A stretch of 64,000 nucleotides of DNA from Bacteroidota bacterium (lineage in GTDB: Bacteria > Bacteroidota > Bacteroidia > Bacteroidales > VadinHA17), in contig JADFDS010000040.1 of the NCBI GenBank assembly GCA_018262715.1, positions 88,340-152,339 of the forward strand, given 5' to 3'. The position numbers were made by a program, and so were the translations under genes. The notes under the pieces are model-generated. The model made no database searches and was not told the DNA's origin. It saw nothing but the letters and a program-made list of their open reading frames with translations. Position 1 is the first letter of the stretch; each line of letters opens with the position of its first letter. Positions 9,469-19,144 of the stretch are shown in pieces.

Positions 9469-11473
9469 GCAACGGCTGGGCCGAGATCTTCGTTCCTGTT
9501 GCCTGGCTCATCCATTGCTGTGGAGTAAGGCGACCCAGGCTGTACATCCGGTCAATCTCATCCGAAAAATCCTTTCCCTTTAGGTGCTCTTCAATCTGGA
9601 ACTGGATTATCTGCCCGTAGGCATAGTTGGCCAGGTAAAGAGGCGTATTGATCATGTGTGAGTAGATTGCGAGCAGTGGAGAATCGCTCACTCCGAGCAC
9701 CGGGGCAAAATACTTATTCCACTCCTCCACGGCAATGTCAAGGGTCTTATCCCTCAATTGGGCAGGCGTTGCCTCCGGGTTCTCATAGAGCCAGTTCCAC
9801 ACGCCCATCTCAACCAGGCTCACACCCATGATCTCCATGAGCGACCACGCTGCATCAAGCGTCTGAAGTTTCTCCTTCTCCGGATTTGCGTCGTTGATTC
9901 CCAGCAGCATCAGGTCACGGTCCTGGAACAAAAACGCGGTGGCTTCTGTAAATGCAGTGTTGGGGACACCCGAAAGTGTATAGTAATCAACGTCATAAAG
10001 TGAAATAGTCTGCTCCACGTTGTGTCCGAACTCATGTACTGCGATGTTGTATCCCTTATAATCCATCCCTTTGTCCGAGACGCGGGTTCTCAGGTGTGAA
10101 ACGGCTCCTTTCATTGCAGCACCCCATGCATGGCCGGAGCCGCGGGCCGGGTCAACCACAATCTTGTCTGCAAGATACCTGGCCCTCTCGGGTGACCATC
10201 CAAGTTTGATCAGGATGTCAGGCATTCCTGCCCTGAAGGCAGCAGGATCAGGGTAAAGGGCAGATGTCTTTGCGGTGAGCATGCTCTCCGGCATTGAGCT
10301 CCTCGACTTAAAGCCGTCATACCATATGTCATACGGCCTGAGATCACGCCCGAGCCTCTCCCTTATAATTTCTGCCAGTTGCCTGAGCTGAGGTGAGCTG
10401 AGATACTCATTGAACAGGGCTGCAGCATCCTCCTCTGATATTTCCATCCCTCCGGAAAAACTGCGCAGCATGGCGGTATTCATGCCGGGATTGTACGGGT
10501 CAATTGCCTTCCATGCTTTGAAAATGCTGATTACATGAGAATAGCGGGTATCCGGCTCAGCAGAGGCATCTGCCGCTGCACCATCCTTCGTCACTTTGTT
10601 GGAGTAAGGGGCCCACTCGTACTGAGGATTATTGATAACTTTTGCCGGAATCTCCTGCCTGATTATCCTTTCCATCACCTTGTAAACCATCTCCTGTTTC
10701 TCGTTTCCGGTTTCCATGTCGGCATAGTTCGACTTGATCTCGTCTCGGAGGTTCCAGTGAGAGAGAAGCACCATATCATCGGCGAAAAGCTGCCGGCCAT
10801 CATCGGTGCGGAGCTTTCCCATATGAATATTGTATTCTGCAATATACATCTCGGCATTTCCCAGTGCAGTGTTCGCTTTCTGGTTCAGCTCCGCAGGCAC
10901 GCGTGACACAAACTGGTCACCCAGCCGGGCCATGGCCCACTGCTCCCTGCTCCAGCCGGAGCCTAGTTTATCCTTCTCCTCAAGTGTATAATACGGGAAG
11001 TTGAGCGCAATCACAAATGCAATCTTGTTCTCATAGAAATCCGACTGAAGGTGAGAGCCCACGGAATAGTTTCCGAACATGCGGTCTACCTCATCGATAT
11101 CACCGGCAGCCTCGTCGAGGATTTTCTTCAGGTCGAGTGTGATCTCGTTCATGTTCCCGGCCAGTGACTCAAGATAGTTGCTGATCTTGATGAACACACC
11201 CTTCCGTTTGGCCGGATCAGAAATATAGTTCGCGGAGGCGAAATCGGCAAATTCCTCAGCAGTTCCGTCCTCTTCGCGCCAGAGCGAGGCGGCATGACGC
11301 ACACCCTTTTCGACAAGTAACCTGTCGGCAGCGGTCTGTTCTCCCATTACACGGTCGATGGCAGAGGTGACTGCCGTTTCACCGATGAAGGCTGATGCTG
11401 TCTCCCCACCCTTTTTTGCAGGGGTCGAACATGCTGTCAATACAATGGCCATAAGGAAAATTACTTTTCTCAT
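9440..11473 (-). CDS. lipoprotein zinc metallopeptidase (M3-like)
   Basis: A 677-residue exported lipoprotein: MRKVIFLMAIVLTACSTP carries a lipobox ending in Cys (LTAC). The catalytic motif is HEFGH in YNIAVHEFGHNVEQT, with the third ligand Glu about 30 residues later (NTAFTEATAFLF), the gluzincin layout of M3-like oligopeptidases. The upstream ATG at 11506 would add 11 residues before the signal peptide, so 11473 is chosen. It follows another peptidase gene on the same strand with a 16-base gap, so both are probably one operon for degrading peptides outside the cytoplasm. Exact family (M3 or a related group) is not settled by eye. Confidence 0.82.
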   Translation of the reverse strand: MRKVIFLMAIVLTACSTPAKKGGETASAFIGETAVTSAIDRVMGEQTAADRLLVEKGVRHAASLWREEDGTAEEFADFASANYISDPAKRKGVFIKISNYLESLAGNMNEITLDLKKILDEAAGDIDEVDRMFGNYSVGSHLQSDFYENKIAFVIALNFPYYTLEEKDKLGSGWSREQWAMARLGDQFVSRVPAELNQKANTALGNAEMYIAEYNIHMGKLRTDDGRQLFADDMVLLSHWNLRDEIKSNYADMETGNEKQEMVYKVMERIIRQEIPAKVINNPQYEWAPYSNKVTKDGAAADASAEPDTRYSHVISIFKAWKAIDPYNPGMNTAMLRSFSGGMEISEEDAAALFNEYLSSPQLRQLAEIIRERLGRDLRPYDIWYDGFKSRSSMPESMLTAKTSALYPDPAAFRAGMPDILIKLGWSPERARYLADKIVVDPARGSGHAWGAAMKGAVSHLRTRVSDKGMDYKGYNIAVHEFGHNVEQTISLYDVDYYTLSGVPNTAFTEATAFLFQDRDLMLLGINDANPEKEKLQTLDAAWSLMEIMGVSLVEMGVWNWLYENPEATPAQLRDKTLDIAVEEWNKYFAPVLGVSDSPLLAIYSHMINTPLYLANYAYGQIIQFQIEEHLKGKDFSDEIDRMYSLGRLTPQQWMSQATGTKISAQPLLRALDEALK

Positions 11474-11489
11474 TTCTATCAATTTATGA

Positions 11490-13160
11490 TTATTTTTCAC
11501 CGACAACCTGGGCAGCGTAGTACCTGGCAGTCAGTTTCTCTCCTGTTGCCTTTTCTATCATTTCATTCCACTCATATCGCATGCCGGGCATAAATACTTT
11601 TATTTTAAAGAATTCACCCATGGCCTTCATATCCTCGCCGGTATTGCCCTTTACAACCGAGCCTGTGATATATGCAGAGAACTGTGAAGCAAGAAGTTCG
11701 CCAAGAAGGTAGTTATGGTAATAGCACGGGTAGAGAGCCACATGTATCTTGGTGGCCCAGTCAGGCATGTCACGCCCTGCCGGTTCCTTCATCATCTGGT
11801 ATTTCTCAACCATGTCCCACCACAACTGGTTGAGATCCTGATCCGGATTTTCATACATGGCTTTTTCAAACCTGTACATCACCTGTGCCCAGCGGCTGAA
11901 AACAAGTTGTTGCAGTCTGAAGGCATTGAAGGCGTCCTTGCTTATCTTCTCTGCTTCCTTCGCATCTATTAAACCCATGAGCTGCATCCATGCAGGATCA
12001 GTTGCATATCTGCCAAAGAAATTGGCCACAGCCTCTGTGGTGAATGTATGGGCAGCATCCCTGATGGCAAATGGCAGGGCCCTGTCGTTGTAGTACGAAT
12101 ATACACCATGGCCAAGCTCATGCATTATGGTGTTCATCCAGTATGAATCAGGCCTGATGTTGTCAAGGGTGCGGACATCACCCTCCCTGTCGATGTCTGT
12201 GGAGAATGCGTGCTGGTTCTTGCCGGGCTTTTCATAAAGATCGCTCCTGGCAATTATTTCATCAACCGGCAGCCCGATGGATGCGTAGTAGGTTGCTGCA
12301 AGCTTAACGGGATCCTTACTCTTATAATAACTGTCAAAATCGACAGAGTAGATTTCCGGCGCTTCCTGGAAGTACCGGTTCTGGTAATGCCATGGCATCA
12401 GGTCAGCGGCCGGAATGCCGTAACGCTTTGAATAATAATTATCTATCTCGTCTTTGAGGGTAGCGAAAGTACCTCTTGTGAGACTGTCAAGCTCATCAAA
12501 AATCCTTGTAACCTCCTCAGGATCCTGGTCTGACAGTTTCAGGCTCATCTGGTGATAGTTGCTGAAACCCAGCTCCTGTGCGATCCTGTTCCGGTGCCTG
12601 ACAAGCTTTATTATGTCATCAGCCACAACCGGGCCGATCTTTTTATGGCCTTCCCATGCAGCCTGAAGCTCGGCTGACCGGGTGGAGTTGCGAAGAATAT
12701 CCTCCACCTCATTGTCGCTCAGCATCTTTCCGCTGACATCAGCCCTGAATGAATTGAATTTCTTTGTTATCTCCGTCTCCATCCTCACCTGTTCTGCAAG
12801 AAGGCTCGTGTCAACCTGGCCTGAAAGGAATTGGTTGTAGATCACTTCCAGCTGTCGTGCCAGAACCGGATCCTTCACCATTCCCGATGCCTTCAGTTCC
12901 TTAAGCTCGTCGAATGCCTTTTTATCAGTGAAGTAGCTGATATAAGCCAGGGAGGCTTTTTCGTTTCTTGCCCATGCCTCGTCGGTACCGGTGACATTTG
13001 CATCCCATGAAGAGAGAGCTGATTCCTTGTATAGGGGAATTACAGCCGTCTCGTAGGAGGCAATGAAAGCCCTCATCCTGTTTTCCATCTTTTCCTGTTT
13101 TGAAGTGCATGACCACAATAGGGTCATCAGTGCAGTGAAATAGACAATTGATCTTTTCAT
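11490..13160 (-). CDS. lipoprotein M2-like metallopeptidase (ACE-type)
   Basis: A 556-residue lipoprotein; the signal peptide ends in LLWSC followed by TSKQEK. The active site reads TIMHELGHGVYSYY with the third ligand in TFTTEAVANFFGRYA about 24 residues on, like M2 peptidyl-dipeptidases and their M3 relatives. The mostly helical sequence and length fit M2. It would release dipeptides or trim short peptides at the periplasmic membrane face. It is the first gene of a two-peptidase operon; the second starts 16 bases downstream. Confidence 0.85.
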   Translation of the reverse strand: MKRSIVYFTALMTLLWSCTSKQEKMENRMRAFIASYETAVIPLYKESALSSWDANVTGTDEAWARNEKASLAYISYFTDKKAFDELKELKASGMVKDPVLARQLEVIYNQFLSGQVDTSLLAEQVRMETEITKKFNSFRADVSGKMLSDNEVEDILRNSTRSAELQAAWEGHKKIGPVVADDIIKLVRHRNRIAQELGFSNYHQMSLKLSDQDPEEVTRIFDELDSLTRGTFATLKDEIDNYYSKRYGIPAADLMPWHYQNRYFQEAPEIYSVDFDSYYKSKDPVKLAATYYASIGLPVDEIIARSDLYEKPGKNQHAFSTDIDREGDVRTLDNIRPDSYWMNTIMHELGHGVYSYYNDRALPFAIRDAAHTFTTEAVANFFGRYATDPAWMQLMGLIDAKEAEKISKDAFNAFRLQQLVFSRWAQVMYRFEKAMYENPDQDLNQLWWDMVEKYQMMKEPAGRDMPDWATKIHVALYPCYYHNYLLGELLASQFSAYITGSVVKGNTGEDMKAMGEFFKIKVFMPGMRYEWNEMIEKATGEKLTARYYAAQVVGEK

Positions 13161-13226
13161 AAATTTTTAATTGAGTGGCGCTAAGGTAAAAAAATCATGC
13201 AAGAATGATCATGATGCCGGTCAGAT

Positions 13227-13271
13227 ATTGGAAGAACCGGACAGGACCTGCCTGCCGGTTCTCCGACCAAT
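13227..13271. terminator. long hairpin downstream of the sigma-factor operon
   Basis: Nested arms: ATTGG/CCAAT on the outside, AGAACCGG/CCGGTTCT, then CAGG/CCTG around a 5-base loop. It lies between the small partner gene of the sigma factor and the M2 peptidase gene. There is no clear T-run, so it may be a terminator that is not classical, or an RNA-stabilising structure. Confidence 0.5.
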
Positions 13272-13296
13272 GTTGAAAGTATTTGAGGAAAGTTTC

Positions 13297-13500
13297 TTAG
13301 TTCACCTTATCCTTCCTGATCTTCTCGAACAGGCTGGCAATGACCTCATCAGACGGTGTATCATCCATGTCAGGAAGCAGAACGCTCAGGGCATTATCGA
13401 TGCCGAAAGCATCTGAAATCAGGTCTGACGGGGTGTTGGTGATCTCAAAATATGAAAGTAAGAGGGTAGAATTCTTATCCATAGGCGTCTCTGTTCTCAT
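13297..13500 (-). CDS. small protein following the ECF sigma factor
   Basis: I do not recognise a named family. The ATG at 13500 gives 67 residues; an ATG at 13482 gives 61 (MDKNSTLLLSYFEITNTP...). The open frame extends to 13566 but would then overlap the sigma-factor gene by 32 bases. The protein is acidic in the middle (LLPDMDDTPSDEVI), ends in a basic helix (ASLFEKIRKDKVN), and has no membrane segment or cysteine. Its place directly after an ECF sigma factor suggests a partner or regulator, but a soluble protein of this size without a zinc motif is not a typical anti-sigma factor. Confidence 0.65.
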   Translation of the reverse strand: MRTETPMDKNSTLLLSYFEITNTPSDLISDAFGIDNALSVLLPDMDDTPSDEVIASLFEKIRKDKVN

Positions 13501-13534
13501 ATGAGAAAAACGCCCCCTTACATCAAAAATTGTA

Positions 13535-14122
13535 TCAGCTGATTGAAAGGGTGATATTTTTTTCAACCATTATCTTGCGCATGTTGATAAGTGCGTATCT
13601 CATCCGTCCCAGCGCGGTGTTAATGCTTACTCCGGTCATGTCAGCAATCTCCTTGAAGCTCATTCCGGCATAGTGACGCATGATAACCACCTCACGCTGA
13701 TCCTCGGGGAGCCCGTTGACAAGGCGCCTTACATCACGCATAACCTGGCGACGTACGATTACATCCTCAACATTGTCATCTGTCAGCCTCTTCGAGTTGA
13801 AGAGATCAGTCTCATAATCATCATTGAGGACAATCCCCATCTGCTTCTCATGCCTGAAGTGATCAATAATAAGGTTGTGAGCAATCCTCATCACCCAGGA
13901 GATAAACTTGCCGTCGTCCTGGTAACGGCCCGAGCGTATTGACTGAACTACTTTGAGGAAGGTGTCCTGGAAAATATCATCGGCCAGGTCCCTGTTGCGG
14001 ATGTAAAGGCTTATATAGGAATAGACTTTACTTTTGTGTCGGAGGATGAGCAGCTCTATGCTTCTCTCATTACCGTTCATGAAGCTTGTAATCAGCTCAT
14101 AATCGGTCATTTTGCTCTTCAT
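13535..14122 (-). CDS. ECF-type RNA polymerase sigma factor
   Basis: A 195-residue sigma-70 family protein with region 2 (YSYISLYIRNRDLADDIFQDTFLKVVQSI and FISWVMRIAHNLIIDHFRH, contacting the -10) and region 4 (LPEDQREVVIMRHYAGMSFKEIADMTGVSINTALGRMRYALINMRK, contacting the -35), joined by a short linker. Region 3 is absent, as in ECF factors. An alternative ATG lies 12 bases inside. The upstream region has GAAAC-N17-CGTA on the same strand, similar to ECF promoters, so it may drive its own transcription. Confidence 0.93.
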   Translation of the reverse strand: MKSKMTDYELITSFMNGNERSIELLILRHKSKVYSYISLYIRNRDLADDIFQDTFLKVVQSIRSGRYQDDGKFISWVMRIAHNLIIDHFRHEKQMGIVLNDDYETDLFNSKRLTDDNVEDVIVRRQVMRDVRRLVNGLPEDQREVVIMRHYAGMSFKEIADMTGVSINTALGRMRYALINMRKIMVEKNITLSIS

Positions 14123-14155
14123 ATCTAACTCTATTATTGGTTTCGGGTAGAGTTA

Positions 14156-14181
14156 TACGATAGGCGGTCCTCCTTTGTTTC
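14156..14181 (-). promoter_or_regulatory. ECF-like promoter upstream of the sigma-factor gene
   Basis: On the minus strand GAAAC (14181-14177), 17 bases, CGTA (14159-14156), 33 bases before the ATG at 14122. This resembles the GAAAC/CGTA form used by ECF sigma factors such as Bacillus SigW and would fit autoregulation. One match of this length can arise by chance. Confidence 0.4.
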
Positions 14182-14289
14182 GTTGTTGGTTTTTTTCTTG
14201 TTAACTGATGGCTTATACGGGGTGGTATTCCGTTTTGTTTCATTTCTGACTGAGACAAAGAAAACAAAAAATAGTAAATTCAAAATTGT

Positions 14290-14297
14290 TAATTTTG
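14290..14297 (+). promoter_or_regulatory. putative -7 element of the uvrA promoter
   Basis: TAATTTTG matches TAnnTTTG and ends 22 bases before the uvrA ATG. I see no clear TTTG at -33. Confidence 0.4.
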
Positions 14298-14319
14298 CCA
14301 ACTTATCAACCAGGGCAGA

Positions 14320-17106
14320 ATGAAGGGCAATATTGAGATAAAGGGAGCGCGTGTGCACAACCTCAGGGAGATTTCCCTCTCAATACCACGAAACAGCCTT
14401 GTGGTCATCACCGGCGTCTCCGGATCAGGCAAGTCTTCACTGGCATTTGATACAATATATGCCGAGGGTCAGCGCAGGTATGTGGAAAGCCTCTCCTCCT
14501 ATGCCCGGCAGTTCCTGGGCAGGATGAACAAACCCGACGTTGATTTCATAAACGGCATCCCTCCTGCCATCGCTATCGAACAAAAAGTCAACACAAGGAA
14601 TCCAAGGTCAACCGTAGGAACCTCCACGGAGATATTCGACTATCTGCGCCTTCTCTGGGCCCGCGTGGGACGGACAATTTCTCCGGTATCAGGACGGGAA
14701 GTGCGGCGTCACACCGTTGATGACGTTGTCAATTACCTTGCCACTCTGACTCCCGGAACAAGGGTGGTGCTTACTGCTCCCATTGCAGTGCCGGAGAATG
14801 TAGATCCGGCTGAATATATAAAATTCCTTATCCAGCAGGGATACAACCGTATCAGCACCGAAAAGGGTGTCATAAGACTTGATGATGCAGGAACGGCAGA
14901 ACTGATGGCGGGGATGCGCAGCGCGGAGCTAATTATTGACAGGTTTGCTGCCGGTGACTCACCGGAGGAACTCAGTCGTGCGGCCGACTCGGTGCAGACG
15001 GCATTCCTGACGGGAAGAGGCGAAATAAACCTGACCGTGACCGATGAGGAGACGACCCAGACGGTGAGGTTCTCTGACAGGTTCGAGGAAGACGGTATAA
15101 CCTTCGAGGAGCCGACAGAGCATCTCTTCAGCTTCAACTCTCCGCTGGGAGCATGCCCTGTCTGCGAGGGCTACGGGAAAATAATAGGGATAGACGAGAG
15201 CCTGGTCATCCCTGATGAAAATCTCTCTGTCTATGACAATGCCATAGCCTGCTGGCGCGGGGAAATAATGAAGCAGTGGAAGGACAGGCTCATCTACAGT
15301 GCCGACAAATTCGACTTTCCCATTCATAAGCCCTGGTATAAACTGACACCTGAGCAGAAAGCGCTGGTATGGAACGGCAACAGGTACTTCTTCGGGCTGA
15401 ACCGCTTCTTCGAGCACCTTGAAGAGAAAAAATACAAGATACAGTACAGGGTCATGCTCAGCCGCTACCGGGGCAAACGGTCATGTCCTGAATGCGGAGG
15501 GATGCGTCTGCGCAGGGAGGCGGGCTACGTTAAAGTTGGCGGCAGGTCTGTAACTGAGGTCACCTCCATTCCCATCAGCGAAGCGCACAGCTTCTTCGGA
15601 CACCTGGTACTCAACGGTGAGGAGAAGGAGATTGCAGGCCGCCTCCTGAAGGAGATACAGCAACGGCTGGGATTCCTCGTGGATGTGGGGCTCTCCTATC
15701 TTACCCTAGACAGGCTGTCCAACACCCTCTCGGGTGGTGAATCGCAACGCATCAACCTGGCCACTTCTCTCGGAAGCAGCCTGGTGGGCTCTCTTTATAT
15801 CCTTGACGAACCCAGCATCGGACTCCACCCTCGTGACACCGCGTTGCTTGTCAATGTACTTAAGGAACTGCGTGACCTTGGCAACACGGTCATTGTGGTG
15901 GAACACGAGGAGGAGATCATCAGGGCGGCCGACCAGATTATTGATATGGGACCTGCTGCCGGCACCCATGGAGGTGAGATTATCTACCAGGGCACCGTCA
16001 GGTTCCCGAAGAAAAATAGCTCACTGACAGCCGCTTACATGACAGGGGCGCTCAGTATAGAGACACCTGCTATCCGCCGTAAATGGCACAGTTACATAAC
16101 TGTACGCGGCGCCCGTGAAAATAACCTTAAGGATATAGACGTCAGGTTCCCGCTGCGGACGATCACCGCAGTGACCGGAGTCAGCGGATCAGGCAAAAGC
16201 ACACTCGTTCATGATATCCTCTTCAACGCGCTCTCCTCACGGATGGGAGGCAATGGTGTGAAAGCCGGCCGGTTCACGGCACTCGAGGGAGACATCACCA
16301 GCATCACCGCCGTGGAGCTGATAGACCAGGACCCCATCGGCAAATCAAGCCGGTCAAACCCGGTAACCTACCTGAAGGCCTTCGATGACATCCGCAAGCT
16401 TTTTGCCGAGCAGCAGGCCTCTGTTCAGGCAGGATTCAAACCGGCTCACTTCTCCTTCAACACTGAGGGAGGCCGGTGCGAGGAGTGCCAGGGCGAAGGA
16501 ATCATCAGAGTGGAGATGCAGTTCATGGCCGATGTTGAGCTTACATGCGAGGCATGCAAGGGGATGCGCTATAAACGCGATATCCTCGACGTCAGGTTCA
16601 ACGGGAAAAATATTTACGATGTTCTCGGAATGACCATCGAGGAGGCTATTGAGTTCTTCGGCAAAAGCAAGGACAAAACCTGCCACAGGATTGCCGCGAA
16701 ACTAAGACCGCTTGCTGACGTGGGACTTGGATACGTCAGGCTGGGACAGTCATCATCAACCCTCTCGGGCGGTGAGAGCCAGAGGGTTAAACTGGCATTC
16801 TACCTCAGCCAGGAAAAGAGCACCGAAAAGATGCTTTTCATCTTTGATGAGCCCACCACAGGCCTCCACTTCCATGACATCAGCAAGCTGATGAAGTCGC
16901 TCAATGCACTTGTTGAGCATGGACATTCGGTGATTCTCATCGAACATAACGTAGAGGTGATCAAATGTTCTGATTGGGTAATTGACCTTGGTCCCGAGGG
17001 AGGAGAGAAGGGCGGGTATGTTGTGTTTGAGGGGACACCTGAACAGTTGGCGCAGTGCGATGAATCGTACACAGCAAAATTTCTGAAGCAAAAGCTCAAT
17101 TGCTGA
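14320..17106 (+). CDS. uvrA: excinuclease ABC subunit A
   Basis: Damage-recognition ATPase of nucleotide excision repair, working as a dimer with UvrB. The 928-residue product has two ABC modules: Walker A at residues 32-40 (GVSGSGKSS) and near 622-630 (GVSGSGKST), ABC signatures LSGGESQRINLA near 470 and LSGGESQRVKLA near 815, and Walker B regions LYILDEPSIGLHPRD and LFIFDEPTTGLHFHD. The zinc-binding cysteine pairs CPVC and CPEC, and CEEC and CEAC, are intact. It starts at the first ATG, which begins the conserved IEIKGARVHNL. The 3' end lies 16 bases from the convergent TIG/Kelch gene. Confidence 0.98.
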   Translation: MKGNIEIKGARVHNLREISLSIPRNSLVVITGVSGSGKSSLAFDTIYAEGQRRYVESLSSYARQFLGRMNKPDVDFINGIPPAIAIEQKVNTRNPRSTVGTSTEIFDYLRLLWARVGRTISPVSGREVRRHTVDDVVNYLATLTPGTRVVLTAPIAVPENVDPAEYIKFLIQQGYNRISTEKGVIRLDDAGTAELMAGMRSAELIIDRFAAGDSPEELSRAADSVQTAFLTGRGEINLTVTDEETTQTVRFSDRFEEDGITFEEPTEHLFSFNSPLGACPVCEGYGKIIGIDESLVIPDENLSVYDNAIACWRGEIMKQWKDRLIYSADKFDFPIHKPWYKLTPEQKALVWNGNRYFFGLNRFFEHLEEKKYKIQYRVMLSRYRGKRSCPECGGMRLRREAGYVKVGGRSVTEVTSIPISEAHSFFGHLVLNGEEKEIAGRLLKEIQQRLGFLVDVGLSYLTLDRLSNTLSGGESQRINLATSLGSSLVGSLYILDEPSIGLHPRDTALLVNVLKELRDLGNTVIVVEHEEEIIRAADQIIDMGPAAGTHGGEIIYQGTVRFPKKNSSLTAAYMTGALSIETPAIRRKWHSYITVRGARENNLKDIDVRFPLRTITAVTGVSGSGKSTLVHDILFNALSSRMGGNGVKAGRFTALEGDITSITAVELIDQDPIGKSSRSNPVTYLKAFDDIRKLFAEQQASVQAGFKPAHFSFNTEGGRCEECQGEGIIRVEMQFMADVELTCEACKGMRYKRDILDVRFNGKNIYDVLGMTIEEAIEFFGKSKDKTCHRIAAKLRPLADVGLGYVRLGQSSSTLSGGESQRVKLAFYLSQEKSTEKMLFIFDEPTTGLHFHDISKLMKSLNALVEHGHSVILIEHNVEVIKCSDWVIDLGPEGGEKGGYVVFEGTPEQLAQCDESYTAKFLKQKLNC

Positions 17107-17122
17107 CCGGAGATATCAGGAA

Positions 17123-19141
17123 TTATTTTCCCCGTGGTGAAAACAACCACATGTCCTTCTCATAGACTCCTCCGTAACCACCGATGATATAAGCGCCAGA
17201 GCCAACTACGACAGCCCTCGCTCCGAATCGGGGTGAACCGGGAAAGTCCTCGGTTCTTGTCCATGTGTCAAGCACCGGGTCATATTCCCATACATCATTC
17301 AGGTATTTTGACTGCTCTTCTGAATAACCCAAGGCAATGTATCCCTTACCGTTAGGCAGCGAGAAGGATGTGGCATTATTCCTTAGTGTGCCGGGGAAAC
17401 TGGCTTTCCTGGTCCACCAGTCTGTTCCCGGATCATACTCATAGAAATCACTTACATCGGCAGATTTTTCCTGAGCCCATCCAACCCCAAGGTAGCCCTT
17501 GCCATTTATTGTGAACGCCGAACCACCACCAAAATATCCGAGAGCTTCAGGGTACGACTTTTTTGTCCACTGGTCAGATGCAGGATCATACTCATACATC
17601 TCTCCTCCTGCCGGGACATATGCCTTTCCGTTGATTACAAATCCCGGAGAATCCATAGCCGAGGAATTAACAGGGTTTGAACGCATTTGTGTCCATAAAT
17701 CATCATCAGGATCATATCTGTAAAGCATATGGTAGTAGACAGAACCCTGTTTGCCCATGGTAAAATATCCTGTTTCTTCAATTGAGAAGGCTGTGGCATA
17801 GGTAATCAGTACCGGGAAATCCATCTTCCTTGTCCAGGCAGACGTCGCAGGATCAAACTCCCAGAAGTCATTTTTATCCTTAAGATTTGGCTCCAAACCA
17901 GTTCCGAAGTAGATCCTGCCTCCTGCTGCAAAACCTGCAGCTGCAACCCGACCGCTTGCCGGAAAATCCGCCAGCCTCGACCAGACTGACTTGACAACCT
18001 CAATTTCTTTGTCCCAGGTTACCGGCGATCCGGCAATAGTGGTTACTGATACCCGGTAAAATCCTTCTTCAAGTTCTGAAGGTATGGAGACTGTCATTTG
18101 TGTGGCGGTACAATTGGTTACGATCGCAGTACTGCCCCCGATCTCGACAATGTTCATCTGAGGGTCGGGATTAAAGTTCTCACCAGAAATGGATATCATA
18201 TGCGAGCTTAGTATTCTTTCAGGAAGGACATTGGTTATCACTGCCTGCTCAAGGGTGAACTTGTCGGTCAGTGACATGTTTTCTACACACTTAACTCTGA
18301 TTGTGACAGGTGAAACATTATTTTCGGTGGGCACCATTACTTTGCAGGACGTTTTTGCAACCTCAGTCACCACACCCCTGGTGCCATTAAAGTATACTTC
18401 CATACAGTGAATATCCGATGGCATACCGCTTCCTGCAATGGTTACAATATCACCAAATGTCCCGTATAGAGGAGAAAAGCCGGTGATGATTGGCGGGATA
18501 AGTTGCAATGGAATGCTAATGGAAGATAATATACCGCCAATAGCCACCCGGATATTCATACTACTGTAAATTGAACATGGGACTATCACCTTAAGCTCTT
18601 CGGTGGTTGATGATTCTGCCATCACTTTAATATCATCAAAGAAGACTGAACAACTTGAAGGATTGCCAGTAAAATACCTTCCTTTTATGACCACTGTATC
18701 ACCTGGCATTGCAGACGCCGGAGTGACAGATATTAATTCAGGTGTTTTACTTCCCTTGCCGGTAAAAGTAACTTGATTTCCGAAGGAGGTGATTCCACCC
18801 GCCTTTATAAAGGCCCTGAGCGTATAAACCTGATCCTCCACAATAGTACTGTTCACAGTCACAGAAAAATGAGTCTTACCCTCTACAGGTCCAAGGATTA
18901 CATACTCCATATCTTCGGGTGCGGGATTCTTTTCACTAGTCCAGTAAAAACCGTGACCGGTAATTTGCTTATCCCCGTCAGAAAGAATCTCTCCGTGAAA
19001 TATAACACCATCATCCAGGACCTCGACGCCTAAAGTTCTGACTTCGGGGATACCCTTATCAGTAAACTTTTCGTTCTGACACGCCTGGAATAAACAGACG
19101 GTCAGCAGAGATATCAATGTAATTCTTTTTGCCTGCTTCAT
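17123..19141 (-). CDS. lipoprotein with TIG/IPT and Kelch-type repeats
   Basis: A 672-residue surface or periplasmic lipoprotein: the signal peptide ends at FQAC. After a Bacteroidota-type N-terminal domain (residues 30-130) come three TIG/IPT immunoglobulin-like repeats (PELISVTPASAMPGDTVVIKG, PIITGFSPLYGTFGDIVTIAG, AVITNVLPERILSSHMISISG), then a C-terminal beta-propeller with about five Kelch-like blades, each with a WEFDPATSAWTRK-type motif. Such proteins bind ligands or carbohydrates at the cell surface; there is no catalytic signature. It ends the two-gene unit started by the beta-barrel-like gene 3 bases upstream. Confidence 0.85.
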   Translation of the reverse strand: MKQAKRITLISLLTVCLFQACQNEKFTDKGIPEVRTLGVEVLDDGVIFHGEILSDGDKQITGHGFYWTSEKNPAPEDMEYVILGPVEGKTHFSVTVNSTIVEDQVYTLRAFIKAGGITSFGNQVTFTGKGSKTPELISVTPASAMPGDTVVIKGRYFTGNPSSCSVFFDDIKVMAESSTTEELKVIVPCSIYSSMNIRVAIGGILSSISIPLQLIPPIITGFSPLYGTFGDIVTIAGSGMPSDIHCMEVYFNGTRGVVTEVAKTSCKVMVPTENNVSPVTIRVKCVENMSLTDKFTLEQAVITNVLPERILSSHMISISGENFNPDPQMNIVEIGGSTAIVTNCTATQMTVSIPSELEEGFYRVSVTTIAGSPVTWDKEIEVVKSVWSRLADFPASGRVAAAGFAAGGRIYFGTGLEPNLKDKNDFWEFDPATSAWTRKMDFPVLITYATAFSIEETGYFTMGKQGSVYYHMLYRYDPDDDLWTQMRSNPVNSSAMDSPGFVINGKAYVPAGGEMYEYDPASDQWTKKSYPEALGYFGGGSAFTINGKGYLGVGWAQEKSADVSDFYEYDPGTDWWTRKASFPGTLRNNATSFSLPNGKGYIALGYSEEQSKYLNDVWEYDPVLDTWTRTEDFPGSPRFGARAVVVGSGAYIIGGYGGVYEKDMWLFSPRGK

Positions 19142-19144
19142 ATA

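Noticed and set aside
14134-14358. 74-codon open frame upstream of uvrA
   Set aside because: Low-complexity Asn/Lys/Phe content, overlaps the uvrA start and promoter.
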